Source of the DNA: Lysinibacillus sp. JNUCC-52
GTDB taxonomy: Bacteria; Bacillota; Bacilli; Bacillales_A; Planococcaceae
Direction: 5' to 3'
Assembly: GCF_015999545.1 (NCBI RefSeq)
Contig: NZ_CP065546.1
Coordinates: 2,884,001-2,948,000, forward strand
Length of the DNA stretch: 64,000 bases
Each line of letters begins with the position of its first letter. Position 1 is the first letter of the stretch. Position numbers and translations under genes: made by a program. Positions 26,851 to 35,642 of the stretch are shown here, piece by piece. Under the pieces are notes generated by a model. That model worked only from the letters and a program-made list of their open reading frames with translations, was not told the origin of the DNA and did no database searches.

Positions 26851-28261
26851 GCGAATTTCCTTACTTAACTATTGGACGAGCCGTTATTTACTTACGCTCT
26901 TTATAGGGCTAGCTATTATTTCTTTAATTTCTGCTAGCTGGATACGTCATACAGCTTTTGAGAATCGACTTGATTTAATGAACTTTTTAGCAGAAGAAAC
27001 GGTATATCGTTTGACGGATACAACAGGTTCCAATAATGCGCCTACAGACGGTATTCCAGGTTTTATCGGTAATCGCGAACGCTTTAGTATGAGAGAAATT
27101 GATCCGATTTTATATGTCGTTGATGTAAAAGGTAATGTTCTGACAAGTAATCGACCAATGCCACCAGGAAGCGCTAATAATGTGGCTAACTTTTTAGATG
27201 GTGAAGAGGGTACGAAGAAGATACTAGTCGAAACAGATGGCAAAAAGACGGTTCAATATGTCGTGAAAAAGAAAATTGAAAAGGACAATAGTGTAGTCGG
27301 ATGGGTGCTAGTGCTAGAGAAAAAGGATAATTTGACGAAAGTGCAACAAGAATATGGTCAACTGGCCTTACTAATTGGAGCACTTGCTGTCCTAGGCTGG
27401 GGAGCAATCTACTTTTTATCGAAGCGTTTAGTACGTCCAATTAAGCAAGTAGCTGAAGCGGCTAAACAAGTTCAAGAAGGCAATTATACATTTGATTTAC
27501 CTCAATATAATAAAGAAGAAGAAATTTTCGAGCTTGTTACATCCTTTAAGGAAATGGCCAATAAGCTTGAACAATTAGAGAGAACGCGAACTGAGTTGCT
27601 TGCAGGTGTGACACATGAGCTAAAAACGCCTGTAACATCTATTAGTGGACTTTTGCAGGCTGTAAGAGATGATGTTGTAACTGGTAAAGATGCTGAAGAA
27701 TTTATTCAAATGGCCCTGCTAGAAACGACGAAAATGAAAACGATGGTTGGAGATTTACTAGCTTTTAATAGTTTTGCAGTAGATGCTATTCCTGTTAAGC
27801 TCGTCACAGTGAACGTCAATCATTTGGTACGCGATGCTGTAGCACAGTGGGAAGTGATGGAGGATGAACAAAACGTTAAAATACAGGTCAATTATCTTCT
27901 GGATTCAGTGCAAGTCCAGGCAGATGTTGTACGAATGCAGCAAATATTCACCAACCTTTTAACAAATGCAAAGCAAGCAATGCAGGAAGGATTAGTGACC
28001 ATTACATTAAAGCAAAAACTTGATAGTGTCATAATTGCTGTTAAAGATACGGGGAACGGAATATCTCAGGAGGATCAGGCATTTATTTTCGAACGATTTT
28101 ATAGAGGAGAAAATAAAAAATACACTGTTCGAGGACTGGGCTTAGGCTTACCATTAAGTAAAATGATGGCGCAATCGATTGGTGGAGATTTACGTTTAGT
28201 TGAAAGTAATCCATCAGGAACATGCTTTGAAATAACCTTATTAAAGGCTACTACGCTGTAA
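26834..28261 (+). CDS. Membrane sensor histidine kinase, partner of the adjacent regulator
   Basis: 475 residues. A first span (about 15-35), an extracytoplasmic sensing domain (about 36-175), a second span (about 178-197), HAMP (about 198-250), an H-box GVTHELKTPVTS (His about 262), an N-box FTNLLTNAKQAM, DTGNGIS and GLGLGLPLS. It begins at GTG inside the regulator's last codons, so the two are translationally coupled. The terminator begins at its stop codon. It likely senses an envelope condition and phosphorylates the preceding regulator. Confidence 0.9.
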   Translation: MFKKNKRISLLNYWTSRYLLTLFIGLAIISLISASWIRHTAFENRLDLMNFLAEETVYRLTDTTGSNNAPTDGIPGFIGNRERFSMREIDPILYVVDVKGNVLTSNRPMPPGSANNVANFLDGEEGTKKILVETDGKKTVQYVVKKKIEKDNSVVGWVLVLEKKDNLTKVQQEYGQLALLIGALAVLGWGAIYFLSKRLVRPIKQVAEAAKQVQEGNYTFDLPQYNKEEEIFELVTSFKEMANKLEQLERTRTELLAGVTHELKTPVTSISGLLQAVRDDVVTGKDAEEFIQMALLETTKMKTMVGDLLAFNSFAVDAIPVKLVTVNVNHLVRDAVAQWEVMEDEQNVKIQVNYLLDSVQVQADVVRMQQIFTNLLTNAKQAMQEGLVTITLKQKLDSVIIAVKDTGNGISQEDQAFIFERFYRGENKKYTVRGLGLGLPLSKMMAQSIGGDLRLVESNPSGTCFEITLLKATTL

Positions 28262-28280
28262 CAGCGTGGTGGCTTTTTTT
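28244..28280 (+). terminator. Terminator overlapping the kinase stop codon
   Basis: GGCTACTACGCTG pairs with CAGCGTGGTGGC, with TAA as the loop, followed by seven T. The loop is the stop codon of the kinase. Confidence 0.88.
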
Positions 28281-28370
28281 GTTGTGCTGTATATAAAAAG
28301 ATATGAATTTGTGAAGATAGTCTAAAGATTCACTAATAGAAATGTAAAAATTTTTGAAGGAATTGTAAAG

Positions 28371-28404
28371 CTGACATCTGACTGACACATAAGCACTTTA
28401 TAGT
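28371..28404 (+). promoter_or_regulatory. Response-regulator direct repeat and -10 box of the foldase-VTC-CotH operon
   Basis: CTGACA at 28371-28376 and 28382-28387 (11-bp period), then exactly 11 nt to TATAGT at 28399-28404. The spacing is identical to that at 26097-26130, which argues that the adjacent regulator controls both. Confidence 0.72.
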
Positions 28405-28447
28405 AAGCAATGTAAACGAGAAAATAAACGAAAGGATGTTATAGAGA

Positions 28448-29311
28448 ATGACTATAAATTCAAGGTTTATCAAAATATTTGCTGTGCCCGTTGCATTAGC
28501 AATGCTATTAACTGGATGTGGAGAGAGTAGCGATTATGTGGCAACGGTGGACGGTGAGAAGATTCTCCAGACAGAGTTAGATGAGGCATTGCGCAGTCAA
28601 TATGGCACAGACATGTTAAACACACTCATAGACAATAAAATTATCGAGCTTGAGGCGAAAAAAGAGGATATTACCGTATCGGATGACGCCATTCAAGCGG
28701 AATATGATGAGCTTGTAGAATCTTATGGTGGAGAGGATTCCTTACAAGAGACACTCGATGCAAATGGTCTGACAAAGGAAAGTGTTAAGGATAATATTCG
28801 CATGTATCTGATGACGAAAGATGTTATTGCGGCAAGCATTGACATTACAGATGAGGAATTAAAGCAATATTTTGAAGAAAATAAGGATGACTACGGTCAA
28901 CCAGAACAAGTTGCAGCTAGTCATATTTTCCTTGAAGATGAAGCAACTGCAAAAGAGGTTGAAGCGAAAATAACAGCTGGCGAGGATTTTGCAGAGCTAG
29001 CGAAAGCCTATTCAGTTGATACAGATACGAGTGAAGATGGCGGCGATTTAGGCTATATTAGCCGCGGTCAGATGGATGAGCAGTTCGAAGAGGCTGCATT
29101 CGCTCTTGAAAAAGGGGCCGTTAGTGGCGTAGTACAGTCAGCAGAAGGCTATCACATTATTAAAGTGACAGGTAAAGTGCCAGCAGAAGAAGCTGTATTT
29201 GAAGATGTTAAAGATGAAATTTATGAAACAGTATTGGAAACACGTATCAATGAAGAATATACGACTTGGTTAGCTGAAAAACAAGAGCAATACAAAATTG
29301 AAAAGAAATAG
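28448..29311 (+). CDS. PrsA-like peptidyl-prolyl isomerase lipoprotein
   Basis: 287 residues. A lipoprotein signal peptide ends at LLTGC (Cys about 25). An N-terminal SurA-like helical domain (about 30-130) is followed by a parvulin domain (about 150-245: AASHIFLEDEATAKEV, FAELAKAYSVDTDTS, GGDLGYISRGQMDEQFEEAAF) and a short C-terminal helix. PrsA helps secreted proteins fold outside the membrane. As the first gene of this operon it may fold the CotH-like surface protein encoded last. It differs from a typical housekeeping PrsA only in context. Confidence 0.88.
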   Translation: MTINSRFIKIFAVPVALAMLLTGCGESSDYVATVDGEKILQTELDEALRSQYGTDMLNTLIDNKIIELEAKKEDITVSDDAIQAEYDELVESYGGEDSLQETLDANGLTKESVKDNIRMYLMTKDVIAASIDITDEELKQYFEENKDDYGQPEQVAASHIFLEDEATAKEVEAKITAGEDFAELAKAYSVDTDTSEDGGDLGYISRGQMDEQFEEAAFALEKGAVSGVVQSAEGYHIIKVTGKVPAEEAVFEDVKDEIYETVLETRINEEYTTWLAEKQEQYKIEKK

Positions 29312-29329
29312 TAGGAAGGAGAAAATATC

Positions 29330-30031
29330 ATGCCTAAACTGACGTCATTTAATCCAAATGGTCGCAAGGAAATTAAACAGGCAATCTCATATCCAGACTA
29401 CGCACTTTTAAAAAGCAAAATCCAGCATTTGATGAAGCTGGATCACAATGCGGGTCCTGATGGAAAATATTTAATTCGAAGCACATACTTCGATAATTTT
29501 GCTAACAAAGTTTTGAATGAAAAAAAAGAAGGGTTTATTAATCGTGATAAATACCGAGTACGAATTTATGGAAAATCCGCTGCTTTGGTGAATTTAGAGC
29601 GTAAAAGTAAGCGTAATAATTTAACGTTCAAAACGAAGTGTGTCACTACACAGACAGAGTACGAAAAAATGCGTAGTGGTGAAATTGCATGGATGGAAAA
29701 TGATGATCGCGTGTTAATACGGGAATTATTTCACGAGATGAAATATCACCAAATTAAGCCGACGACCGTTGTCGATTATGAGCGAGAGGCGTACATTTAT
29801 CCCTTTGGCAATGTACGTGTAACATTCGACAGTAAAGTGCAGTCAAGCCTTCGCAATACAGATATGTTCAGTAAAAACCTACCTATGGTAGATGTACTGG
29901 AACCGAACCTTGTCATTTTAGAAGTGAAATATGATGAGTACTTGCCAGATATTATTAAATATTTACTACAATCAGTGGATACACGTGCTGAAGCATATTC
30001 AAAATACCAGCTTAGCCGTATGCATGTATAA
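29330..30031 (+). CDS. VTC-domain polyphosphate polymerase-like protein
   Basis: 233 residues. The VTC catalytic tunnel domain makes polyphosphate from ATP in yeast. Signature pieces are RSTYFDN (about 45), KYRVRIYG (basic strand, about 71-78), NLERKSKR (about 84-91), KTK (about 97-99), LEVKYDEYLP (acidic metal site, about 201-210) and YSKYQLSR near the end. The SPX and membrane domains of eukaryotic Vtc4 are absent, so membrane attachment would have to come from the adjacent DUF4956 protein. It starts 18 nt after the foldase gene. Polymerase activity is inferred. Confidence 0.85.
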   Translation: MPKLTSFNPNGRKEIKQAISYPDYALLKSKIQHLMKLDHNAGPDGKYLIRSTYFDNFANKVLNEKKEGFINRDKYRVRIYGKSAALVNLERKSKRNNLTFKTKCVTTQTEYEKMRSGEIAWMENDDRVLIRELFHEMKYHQIKPTTVVDYEREAYIYPFGNVRVTFDSKVQSSLRNTDMFSKNLPMVDVLEPNLVILEVKYDEYLPDIIKYLLQSVDTRAEAYSKYQLSRMHV

Positions 30032-30047
30032 AAAGGAGAAATGAAAA

Positions 30048-30731
30048 ATGGATAATATGAATTTTAGTGATATTTTTAAATCGAATTTTCTAGAGAAAAC
30101 AACATCATTTTCATTAACAGATTCAATTATTGGACTAGTTGTTGCTTTCTTTGTTGGGCTATTTATTTACGCAGTATATAAGAAAACCTTTAATGGTGTG
30201 ATTTATTCGCATTCCTTTAATATTTCGTTGCTCATTATGACGATGGCAACATCACTCGTTATTATGGGTATTAGTTCTAACGTCTTGTTGTCTCTTGGTA
30301 TGGTAGGTGCATTATCAATTGTTCGTTTCCGTACACCTATTAAGGATCCAATGGATTTAGTGTATATTTTCTGGGCAATCGTGTCAGGTATTCTTTGTGG
30401 AGCAGGATTCATTCCACTTGTAATTATTGGCGCAATATTGATTGGTCTCGTGCTACTAGTATTAGTGAATAAAATTACGATTGAAAATCCTTACTTATTA
30501 ATTGTGAAATTTGAAGAAGATTTAGCTTGTGAAGAAGTGGAGCGAATCATTGCTGCACAGTCTAAAAAGTATGCGTTAAAATCAAAATCCATCATTCAAA
30601 ATGATGAAATCGAAACAACATATGAAATTCGCGTGAAGCAAAACGACGCAAAGTTTATGGACAATTTAACAAAAGTACCTGGTGTAAAATCAGCAATTAT
30701 GCTTAGCTACGATGGTAACTTCACAGCGTAA
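30048..30731 (+). CDS. DUF4956 membrane protein
   Basis: 227 residues with about four membrane spans (about 22-45, 60-80, 85-100, 108-140) and a cytoplasmic C-terminal domain (about 145-225). The conserved GMVGALSIVRFRTPIKDPMDLVY segment (about 84-106) is the family hallmark. DUF4956 genes are repeatedly found next to VTC-domain and CotH genes, so it may be the membrane partner or channel for the polymerase. That role is inference; no biochemical function is established. Confidence 0.85.
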   Translation: MDNMNFSDIFKSNFLEKTTSFSLTDSIIGLVVAFFVGLFIYAVYKKTFNGVIYSHSFNISLLIMTMATSLVIMGISSNVLLSLGMVGALSIVRFRTPIKDPMDLVYIFWAIVSGILCGAGFIPLVIIGAILIGLVLLVLVNKITIENPYLLIVKFEEDLACEEVERIIAAQSKKYALKSKSIIQNDEIETTYEIRVKQNDAKFMDNLTKVPGVKSAIMLSYDGNFTA

Positions 30732-30779
30732 TGAAAGTGAATGATAGTTTTCTAACTACGAGCAAGAGAGGTGCAGTCA

Positions 30780-32723
30780 ATGATTAAAAATCGAATTGTC
30801 TATACTAGTATGGCGATTCTCCTCCTACTCTTTGGCGTGATGGTTGCTGTACTTCCAAACTTAGGCATTGAAACGAAAAATACGGAATATTCCTATGAGA
30901 CGCTTGTGTTCAATAAAAGCAAAGTAACAACTGTTGATATTGAAATACCTCAAGAGGACTGGGAGGACATGCTGGAAAACGCTGCTGATGAGGAGCTAAA
31001 GCAAGCCAATATAACGATAAACGGCAAGACAATAGAAAATGTAGCGATTCGTACAAAAGGAAATTTAACGCTACGTTCAGTTGTTAATAGCGACTCCGAT
31101 CGTTATAGCTTGAAAGTCGATTTTGACTATTATGATGATACGCAAAGCTTATATGGCTTAAAAAAATTAAATTTAAACAATAACTACAGTGATTCAACTT
31201 TAATGCGCGAATATATTTCGTATGAGCTGATGGAAAAAATGGGCTTACCGACACCAGCCCACTCTTATATGTATGTAACGGTGAACGGAGAAGAACGTGG
31301 CCTATATTTAGGAGTAGAAGCGGTCGATGAAACATTTTTAGCGAATAACTACGGATCCAATGACGGATTTTTATTCAAACCTGATGGTGTAGGTAGTGAT
31401 TTAAAGTATATTAGTGATGATATTGCTGACTATACAGGAATTGGTTTGAAAACAAATGAAGACAATATTGAGGACTCGAAGTTAACTGACATGCTTGATG
31501 CCATAAATAATGGCGGAGACATCGAACAATATATTGATGTCGATGAAATGCTACGCTACTTTGCTGTTAATACAGCACTAGTAAATCTAGATAGTTACCA
31601 AGGAAATATGAAGCATAACTACTATTTATATGAGAATAATGGCGTGTTTTCTATAATACCGTGGGATTATAATATGTCATTCGGCGGCTTTAATGTTGGC
31701 GGCGGTGGAATGGGCGGCGGCAATCCAAATCAAATGCGAGGGAATACTAATAAGGAATTACCTGAAGGCGAGACGGATGAAAATGCAGACATACCAGCAG
31801 TAACGCAATCACAAGTAGGTCAAGCAAATGGAGAGCAAGCACAAGGTGGTCAGCTAAATGGAGAGCAGCCACAAGGTGGTCAGCCAAACGGTGAACAACC
31901 ACAAGAAGGTCAGTTAAATGGCGAGCAGGCACAAGAAGGACAACCAAACGCCAATCGCGATAAAGGTGGCTTCAATATGCTAAATGGAATGTCTGGCGAT
32001 TTAATGGCAGATAGTGCAATTAACTTTAGCGTAAGTACACCAGTATCTGGGACAACTCTAGAAGAGCGCCCATTATTAAATGCCTTATTGTCCAATGAAA
32101 CGTATCGCGCTAAGTATGAAGGGTATTTAGAGCAACTAGCGACAAACTATTTAACAGAAGATTATATTCAATCAATTACAAACAATTTAGCGATGCTCTT
32201 AACAAGCTATCAGGAAGCAGATCCAACGAAATTTACTACAACAGAGCAGTTTTTAGAAGGTGTATCAGGGGATAATAGTCTACCTGAATTTGCTAAACAA
32301 CGTTCTGCATCCATCTTAAAGCAACTGTCAGGTGAGTTAGTTGTAGAAACAAGTGCGACTGCTCAAGGTAATATGGCTATGCCAAATGGCGACACAAACA
32401 ATGAGGCAAATGGAAATCAAATGCAAATGCCTGACGACTTTGATCCGAGCCAATTACCAGAAGACTTTGATCCAAGCCAATTACCAGCAGACTTCGACCC
32501 CTCACAAATGCCTGAGGGTGGCATGGGCAATGAGCAAGGTGGAAAAGCTAATGGTGGTCCAATGCAACGTCCAGATGGAATGGGTTTCCCTAACCAAGGA
32601 AATGGACAGGCAACTCAAGAAACAGGAATTGATAAAAGCACAGTGCTAACAGCAACCGCAACGTTTTCATTTTTAGTGGCTGCACTCCTCTTCGTTTTCA
32701 GATTTAACCGCAGAGGACGCTAA
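30780..32723 (+). CDS. CotH-like kinase family surface protein with tandem repeats
   Basis: 647 residues. It has an N-terminal signal anchor (about 5-25), a CotH kinase domain (about 45-300, resuming about 400-520) with RTKGN (about 80), GLYLGVEAVDETFL (about 175) and the metal-binding WDYNMSFGG (about 295), two low-complexity repeat tracts, and a C-terminal membrane span followed by RRGR. CotH proteins phosphorylate spore-coat proteins with ATP. Here the enzyme would sit on the outer face of the membrane, where ATP is scarce, so the phosphate donor is an open question. GAGAGGTG lies 6 nt before the ATG at 30780; the GTG at 30771 lies in that site. Confidence 0.87.
   Translation: MIKNRIVYTSMAILLLLFGVMVAVLPNLGIETKNTEYSYETLVFNKSKVTTVDIEIPQEDWEDMLENAADEELKQANITINGKTIENVAIRTKGNLTLRSVVNSDSDRYSLKVDFDYYDDTQSLYGLKKLNLNNNYSDSTLMREYISYELMEKMGLPTPAHSYMYVTVNGEERGLYLGVEAVDETFLANNYGSNDGFLFKPDGVGSDLKYISDDIADYTGIGLKTNEDNIEDSKLTDMLDAINNGGDIEQYIDVDEMLRYFAVNTALVNLDSYQGNMKHNYYLYENNGVFSIIPWDYNMSFGGFNVGGGGMGGGNPNQMRGNTNKELPEGETDENADIPAVTQSQVGQANGEQAQGGQLNGEQPQGGQPNGEQPQEGQLNGEQAQEGQPNANRDKGGFNMLNGMSGDLMADSAINFSVSTPVSGTTLEERPLLNALLSNETYRAKYEGYLEQLATNYLTEDYIQSITNNLAMLLTSYQEADPTKFTTTEQFLEGVSGDNSLPEFAKQRSASILKQLSGELVVETSATAQGNMAMPNGDTNNEANGNQMQMPDDFDPSQLPEDFDPSQLPADFDPSQMPEGGMGNEQGGKANGGPMQRPDGMGFPNQGNGQATQETGIDKSTVLTATATFSFLVAALLFVFRFNRRGR
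31815..31952 (+). repeat. 30-bp tandem repeat within the CotH-like gene
   Basis: Four full units and a partial fifth encode the decapeptide pattern GGQxNGEQxQ. The units drift at synonymous sites, so it is an old repeat under protein-level selection. It interrupts the kinase domain. Confidence 0.85.
32436..32516 (+). repeat. 27-bp tandem repeat within the CotH-like gene
   Basis: Three units encode DFDPSQLPE, DFDPSQLPA and DFDPSQMPE near the C-terminal membrane span. Acidic and proline-rich, it may act as a cell-wall spacer or calcium-binding stalk. Confidence 0.85.
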
Positions 32724-32766
32724 AAACACACTATTCATCGAAACGTTTTAATATGGTCGGAGTGTC

Positions 32767-32804
32767 AAAAATGGCATCAAGAGGCTCACTCTTGATGCCA
32801 TTTT
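32767..32804. terminator. Terminator after the CotH operon
   Basis: AAAATGGCATCAAGAG and CTCTTGATGCCATTTT form a perfect stem with a five-base loop. The T-tract is short. Confidence 0.8.
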
Positions 32805-32826
32805 AGTGCCAGGCACTCAAACAATT
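32805..32826 (-). repeat. Third copy of the short dispersed repeat
   Basis: On the minus strand it reads AATTGTTTGAGTGCCTGGCA and then CT, matching the copies at 25361 and 25412. It abuts the CotH terminator. Confidence 0.6.
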
Positions 32827-32937
32827 TAATCAACAGCGGGCGAAAGAAAAAAGACTGAAGCCAATCTTTTGCATATGGTGTTTGCTTATATTCATGCTAA
32901 AATAAAGCATTCTTTTTTTCGAGGAGTATCTAAATAA

Positions 32938-33540
32938 ATGAATGAACAACAGTTTGATAAACTTTTGCACATTAATACGATTGGGGAACAATATGGCTTT
33001 CCTAAACTAGCTCATTACCATCGATATGAGCCAACCCCCTATGCTGGATTAGAGCAATTATTTACACAATATGATTTGCCAGAAAATCCAGTGTTTATTG
33101 ATATGGGTTGTGGAAAAGGAAGGGTCCCTATTTATATTCATCATAAATTCCACACTCCAGCAATCGGAATAGAAATGGACGCAGGTTTTTACGCGGAAGC
33201 AGAGCATAATAAGGAGAGCTATTGCCGAAAAAATGGCTCGCAAAATGCCATTTCTTTTGTTCATACTATTGCGGAAAACTACAAGATACAGCCATGTGAT
33301 AATGTTTTTTTCTTTTTTAATCCGTTCTCCATTAATATATTTCGAACTGTCATTCATCATATATGGGAGTCTTTTGAGCAAAATATGCGTGATATTCATA
33401 TTATTTTATATTACCCACCATATGATTATTTGCAGTTTTTACATCACGGTACACCTTTTGAATTAATACATGAGGTACATCTAGAAAATGAAACAAATAT
33501 AAATGAACGTCTTTGCGTGTTTGCCTTAAAAAAGGCTTAA
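32938..33540 (+). CDS. Class I SAM-dependent methyltransferase
   Basis: 200 residues. The SAM-binding motif VFIDMGCGKGRVPI lies near 51-64, then IGIEMDAGFY (motif II) and FFFFNPFS (motif IV, near 123-130, of the NPF type). Single-domain, no membrane segment. GAGGAG lies 11 nt before the ATG, slightly long. It is monocistronic. The substrate is not recognisable. Confidence 0.78.
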   Translation: MNEQQFDKLLHINTIGEQYGFPKLAHYHRYEPTPYAGLEQLFTQYDLPENPVFIDMGCGKGRVPIYIHHKFHTPAIGIEMDAGFYAEAEHNKESYCRKNGSQNAISFVHTIAENYKIQPCDNVFFFFNPFSINIFRTVIHHIWESFEQNMRDIHIILYYPPYDYLQFLHHGTPFELIHEVHLENETNINERLCVFALKKA

Positions 33541-33697
33541 CTTTTCTTTCGCAGTATGACTGGCGGACGCCAAAAAAACAATTGTTGTAATCGGGTTATT
33601 CTGCCACAAGCGTCGCGTCTTTTCCTCCGCTCAACAAAAAAACAACATACAGGCAGCAAAGGATGCTCCTAGTATGCTGTTACTTAATTTTAATTCG
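33541..33697 (+). other. Short intergenic stretch with a weak hairpin
   Basis: ACAACATAC (about 33643) pairs with GTATGCTGT (about 33673), followed by a broken T-rich tract; it may end the methyltransferase transcript. A 38-codon ORF here lacks a ribosome site. Confidence 0.4.
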
Positions 33698-33733
33698 AAG
33701 CTTAGGGCCGCATGATGCCACTAAGCTTTTTTT
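33698..33733. terminator. Terminator between methyltransferase and photolyase genes
   Basis: AAGCTTAG and CTAAGCTT form the stem, followed by seven T on plus. It overlaps the photolyase stop codon and nearly matches the stem at 23306-23344. Confidence 0.75.
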
Positions 33734-35148
33734 ATGGCGTTGTATCGCTCTAATGCACGGGCTCGTGCTGTTTTATGGTCAACGATGGGCAATGGATAGG
33801 TATCGCCTAATATGATATTAGCCTGCTCTAAAATAGCAGTGGGTGCTGTTTGCGGTGCATGTATATATTTTGAAGGTAGGTTTGCTAATTCTGGTACCCA
33901 TTTTTTTATATATATACCATCTATATCGAATTTCTCTCCTTGTAAGGAAGGATTGAAAATACGGAAATAAGGAGCGGAATCGATACCCGTGCCGCTTACC
34001 CACTGCCAACCCATTGCATTATTAGCTGCATTAAAGTCAAGTAGTGTATGTTCAAACCAGTCATAGCCTTCTTGCCATGGTTGTAGTAAATGTTTTACTA
34101 GAAATGAGGCAACGACCATTCTTACTCGGTTATGCATATAGCCAGTCTCCCAAAGCTCACGCATACCTGCATCCACTAAAGGGTACCCTGTTTGGCCTTT
34201 TTTCCATGCATGAAGATAAAGAGAATTAGGTTCCCATTCAAAATGCTGAAAATTACTACGTAATGAGAGGGTAGTAAATGAAGGATAGGACAGTAGCTGA
34301 TAAATTGAAAACTCTCGCCATATAAGTTGTCTTAAAAAACTTTCGATTTGTTGAGCGAACGCAGGGTCAGCCTCAACTTCTATTAACTCCTGACAAGAGG
34401 CCCACAGAAAACGAATACTAATATTACCTAGTGCAATAAATGGGGACATTTTAGAAATGGTTTCCTTGGTTAAATCATCTCGCTTGTCCTTGTAGTCATA
34501 TAAGCCACCCTTTATGAAAAGCTCCCATTGGTCCAATGCACCATCCATTCCAGGGCGCCAATAATTGCGAAACTTGCTATACCAGTTTCCATTCAGCAGC
34601 TGCAATTGATCTAATGTTAAAGATGATACATTGATAGGAAAAGCGCGCATATTAGCAGGACGTCCAAGTGGCTTTCGAGCTTGCTCCTGTAAACAGCGTT
34701 TATAAAATGATGTGAAGATGGCATATGGTTTGTTTTGTTGATTTCGAATGGAAGTGACATCAAATAATGTATCACCATAAAATGCTTTTACTTCAATATC
34801 GTTTGCTTGTAATATATTGGCTAAACGCTCATCTTCAGCACGCTCAGTTTGACTAAAGCGCTCATTAAAATATACAGCGTTAGCTTGCGTATCTAATGCC
34901 AATTGAAGTACTTGTGAAATGACATCTCCCTTTCGTAAAATGAGCGGGACGTCATAATTACTAAATGTAGATTGAAGATTTTGAAGCGAATAGTACGTCC
35001 AATAATCTTGAGCCGAGTTTTGCTCATGCGTTTGGTCATGTTGAATATAAAGAGGTAAGATGGTCCCTGTATTGGCTGCATGCCATAGAGCTGGGTGATC
35101 ATCTACCCGTAAATCATTGCGAAATAGCACAATTGTTTTTTTTATCAT
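33721..35148 (-). CDS. phr: Deoxyribodipyrimidine photolyase (cryptochrome/photolyase family)
   Basis: 475 residues. It repairs UV-induced cyclobutane pyrimidine dimers in DNA with light, using FAD. The N-terminal alpha/beta antenna domain starts FRNDLRVDDHPAL (about 9-21). The C-terminal FAD domain has WREFSIYQLL (about 273), MHNRVRMVVASFL (about 337) and NAANNAMGWQWVSGTGIDSAPYFRIFNP (about 371-398), typical of class I CPD photolyases. AAAGGATG precedes the ATG. It is monocistronic on minus. Confidence 0.93.
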   Translation of the reverse strand: MIKKTIVLFRNDLRVDDHPALWHAANTGTILPLYIQHDQTHEQNSAQDYWTYYSLQNLQSTFSNYDVPLILRKGDVISQVLQLALDTQANAVYFNERFSQTERAEDERLANILQANDIEVKAFYGDTLFDVTSIRNQQNKPYAIFTSFYKRCLQEQARKPLGRPANMRAFPINVSSLTLDQLQLLNGNWYSKFRNYWRPGMDGALDQWELFIKGGLYDYKDKRDDLTKETISKMSPFIALGNISIRFLWASCQELIEVEADPAFAQQIESFLRQLIWREFSIYQLLSYPSFTTLSLRSNFQHFEWEPNSLYLHAWKKGQTGYPLVDAGMRELWETGYMHNRVRMVVASFLVKHLLQPWQEGYDWFEHTLLDFNAANNAMGWQWVSGTGIDSAPYFRIFNPSLQGEKFDIDGIYIKKWVPELANLPSKYIHAPQTAPTAILEQANIILGDTYPLPIVDHKTARARALERYNAIKKA

Positions 35149-35198
35149 TTGGATTCATCCTTTTATGGATTTATTAAGATGGAAGGAAGGAGGAGCAC

Positions 35199-35642
35199 AT
35201 GAAAGTACTCATCAATTCTCAAGTAATAATAGCGTCCTTTGTTGCAGGGTGTATATTGGGGGCTTTCTTCAAAGTTGTTGAAAATCTAACAGGCAGCCGT
35301 GTATATACATTACTATTAAATGTCGATTATATACCGATTTTAAATAACTTTCGATTTCCTGAAGTAATAGAATTCTTTTTTCATCTCATTATATCGTGGA
35401 TAATAACAGCCGTATTATGCGCGATTCGTAATAAGTATAAATGGAATCATGCATTGTTGATTAGAAATAGTATTTTGTTACAAATTTTCATAGGTTGTAT
35501 ATTATTCCCTACAACAATTTTCTCAAAACGGACACCGATTATAAGTGATCCTTATGCTTTCGGTTGGTGGCTTATTGGTCATGTTATATACGGAACATTG
35601 GTAGGTATCCTTTTACAAAGAAAAATATATAAATTGAAATAG
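35199..35642 (+). CDS. Small multi-pass membrane protein of unknown function
   Basis: 147 residues with about four membrane spans (about 8-28, 55-75, 85-105, 118-138) and a basic C-terminus (RKIYKLK). GGAAGGAGG-type site precedes the ATG. It resembles uncharacterised YqhR-like membrane proteins of bacilli only in general layout, so I do not name it. It is divergent from the photolyase gene, 50 bp away. Confidence 0.68.
   Translation: MKVLINSQVIIASFVAGCILGAFFKVVENLTGSRVYTLLLNVDYIPILNNFRFPEVIEFFFHLIISWIITAVLCAIRNKYKWNHALLIRNSILLQIFIGCILFPTTIFSKRTPIISDPYAFGWWLIGHVIYGTLVGILLQRKIYKLK

Noticed and set aside
31815-31952. CRISPR-like array
   Set aside because: It is an in-frame 30-bp coding tandem repeat with no unique spacers.
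33556-33672. 38-codon ORF after the methyltransferase
   Set aside because: No ribosome site, unusual codons and no recognisable similarity.
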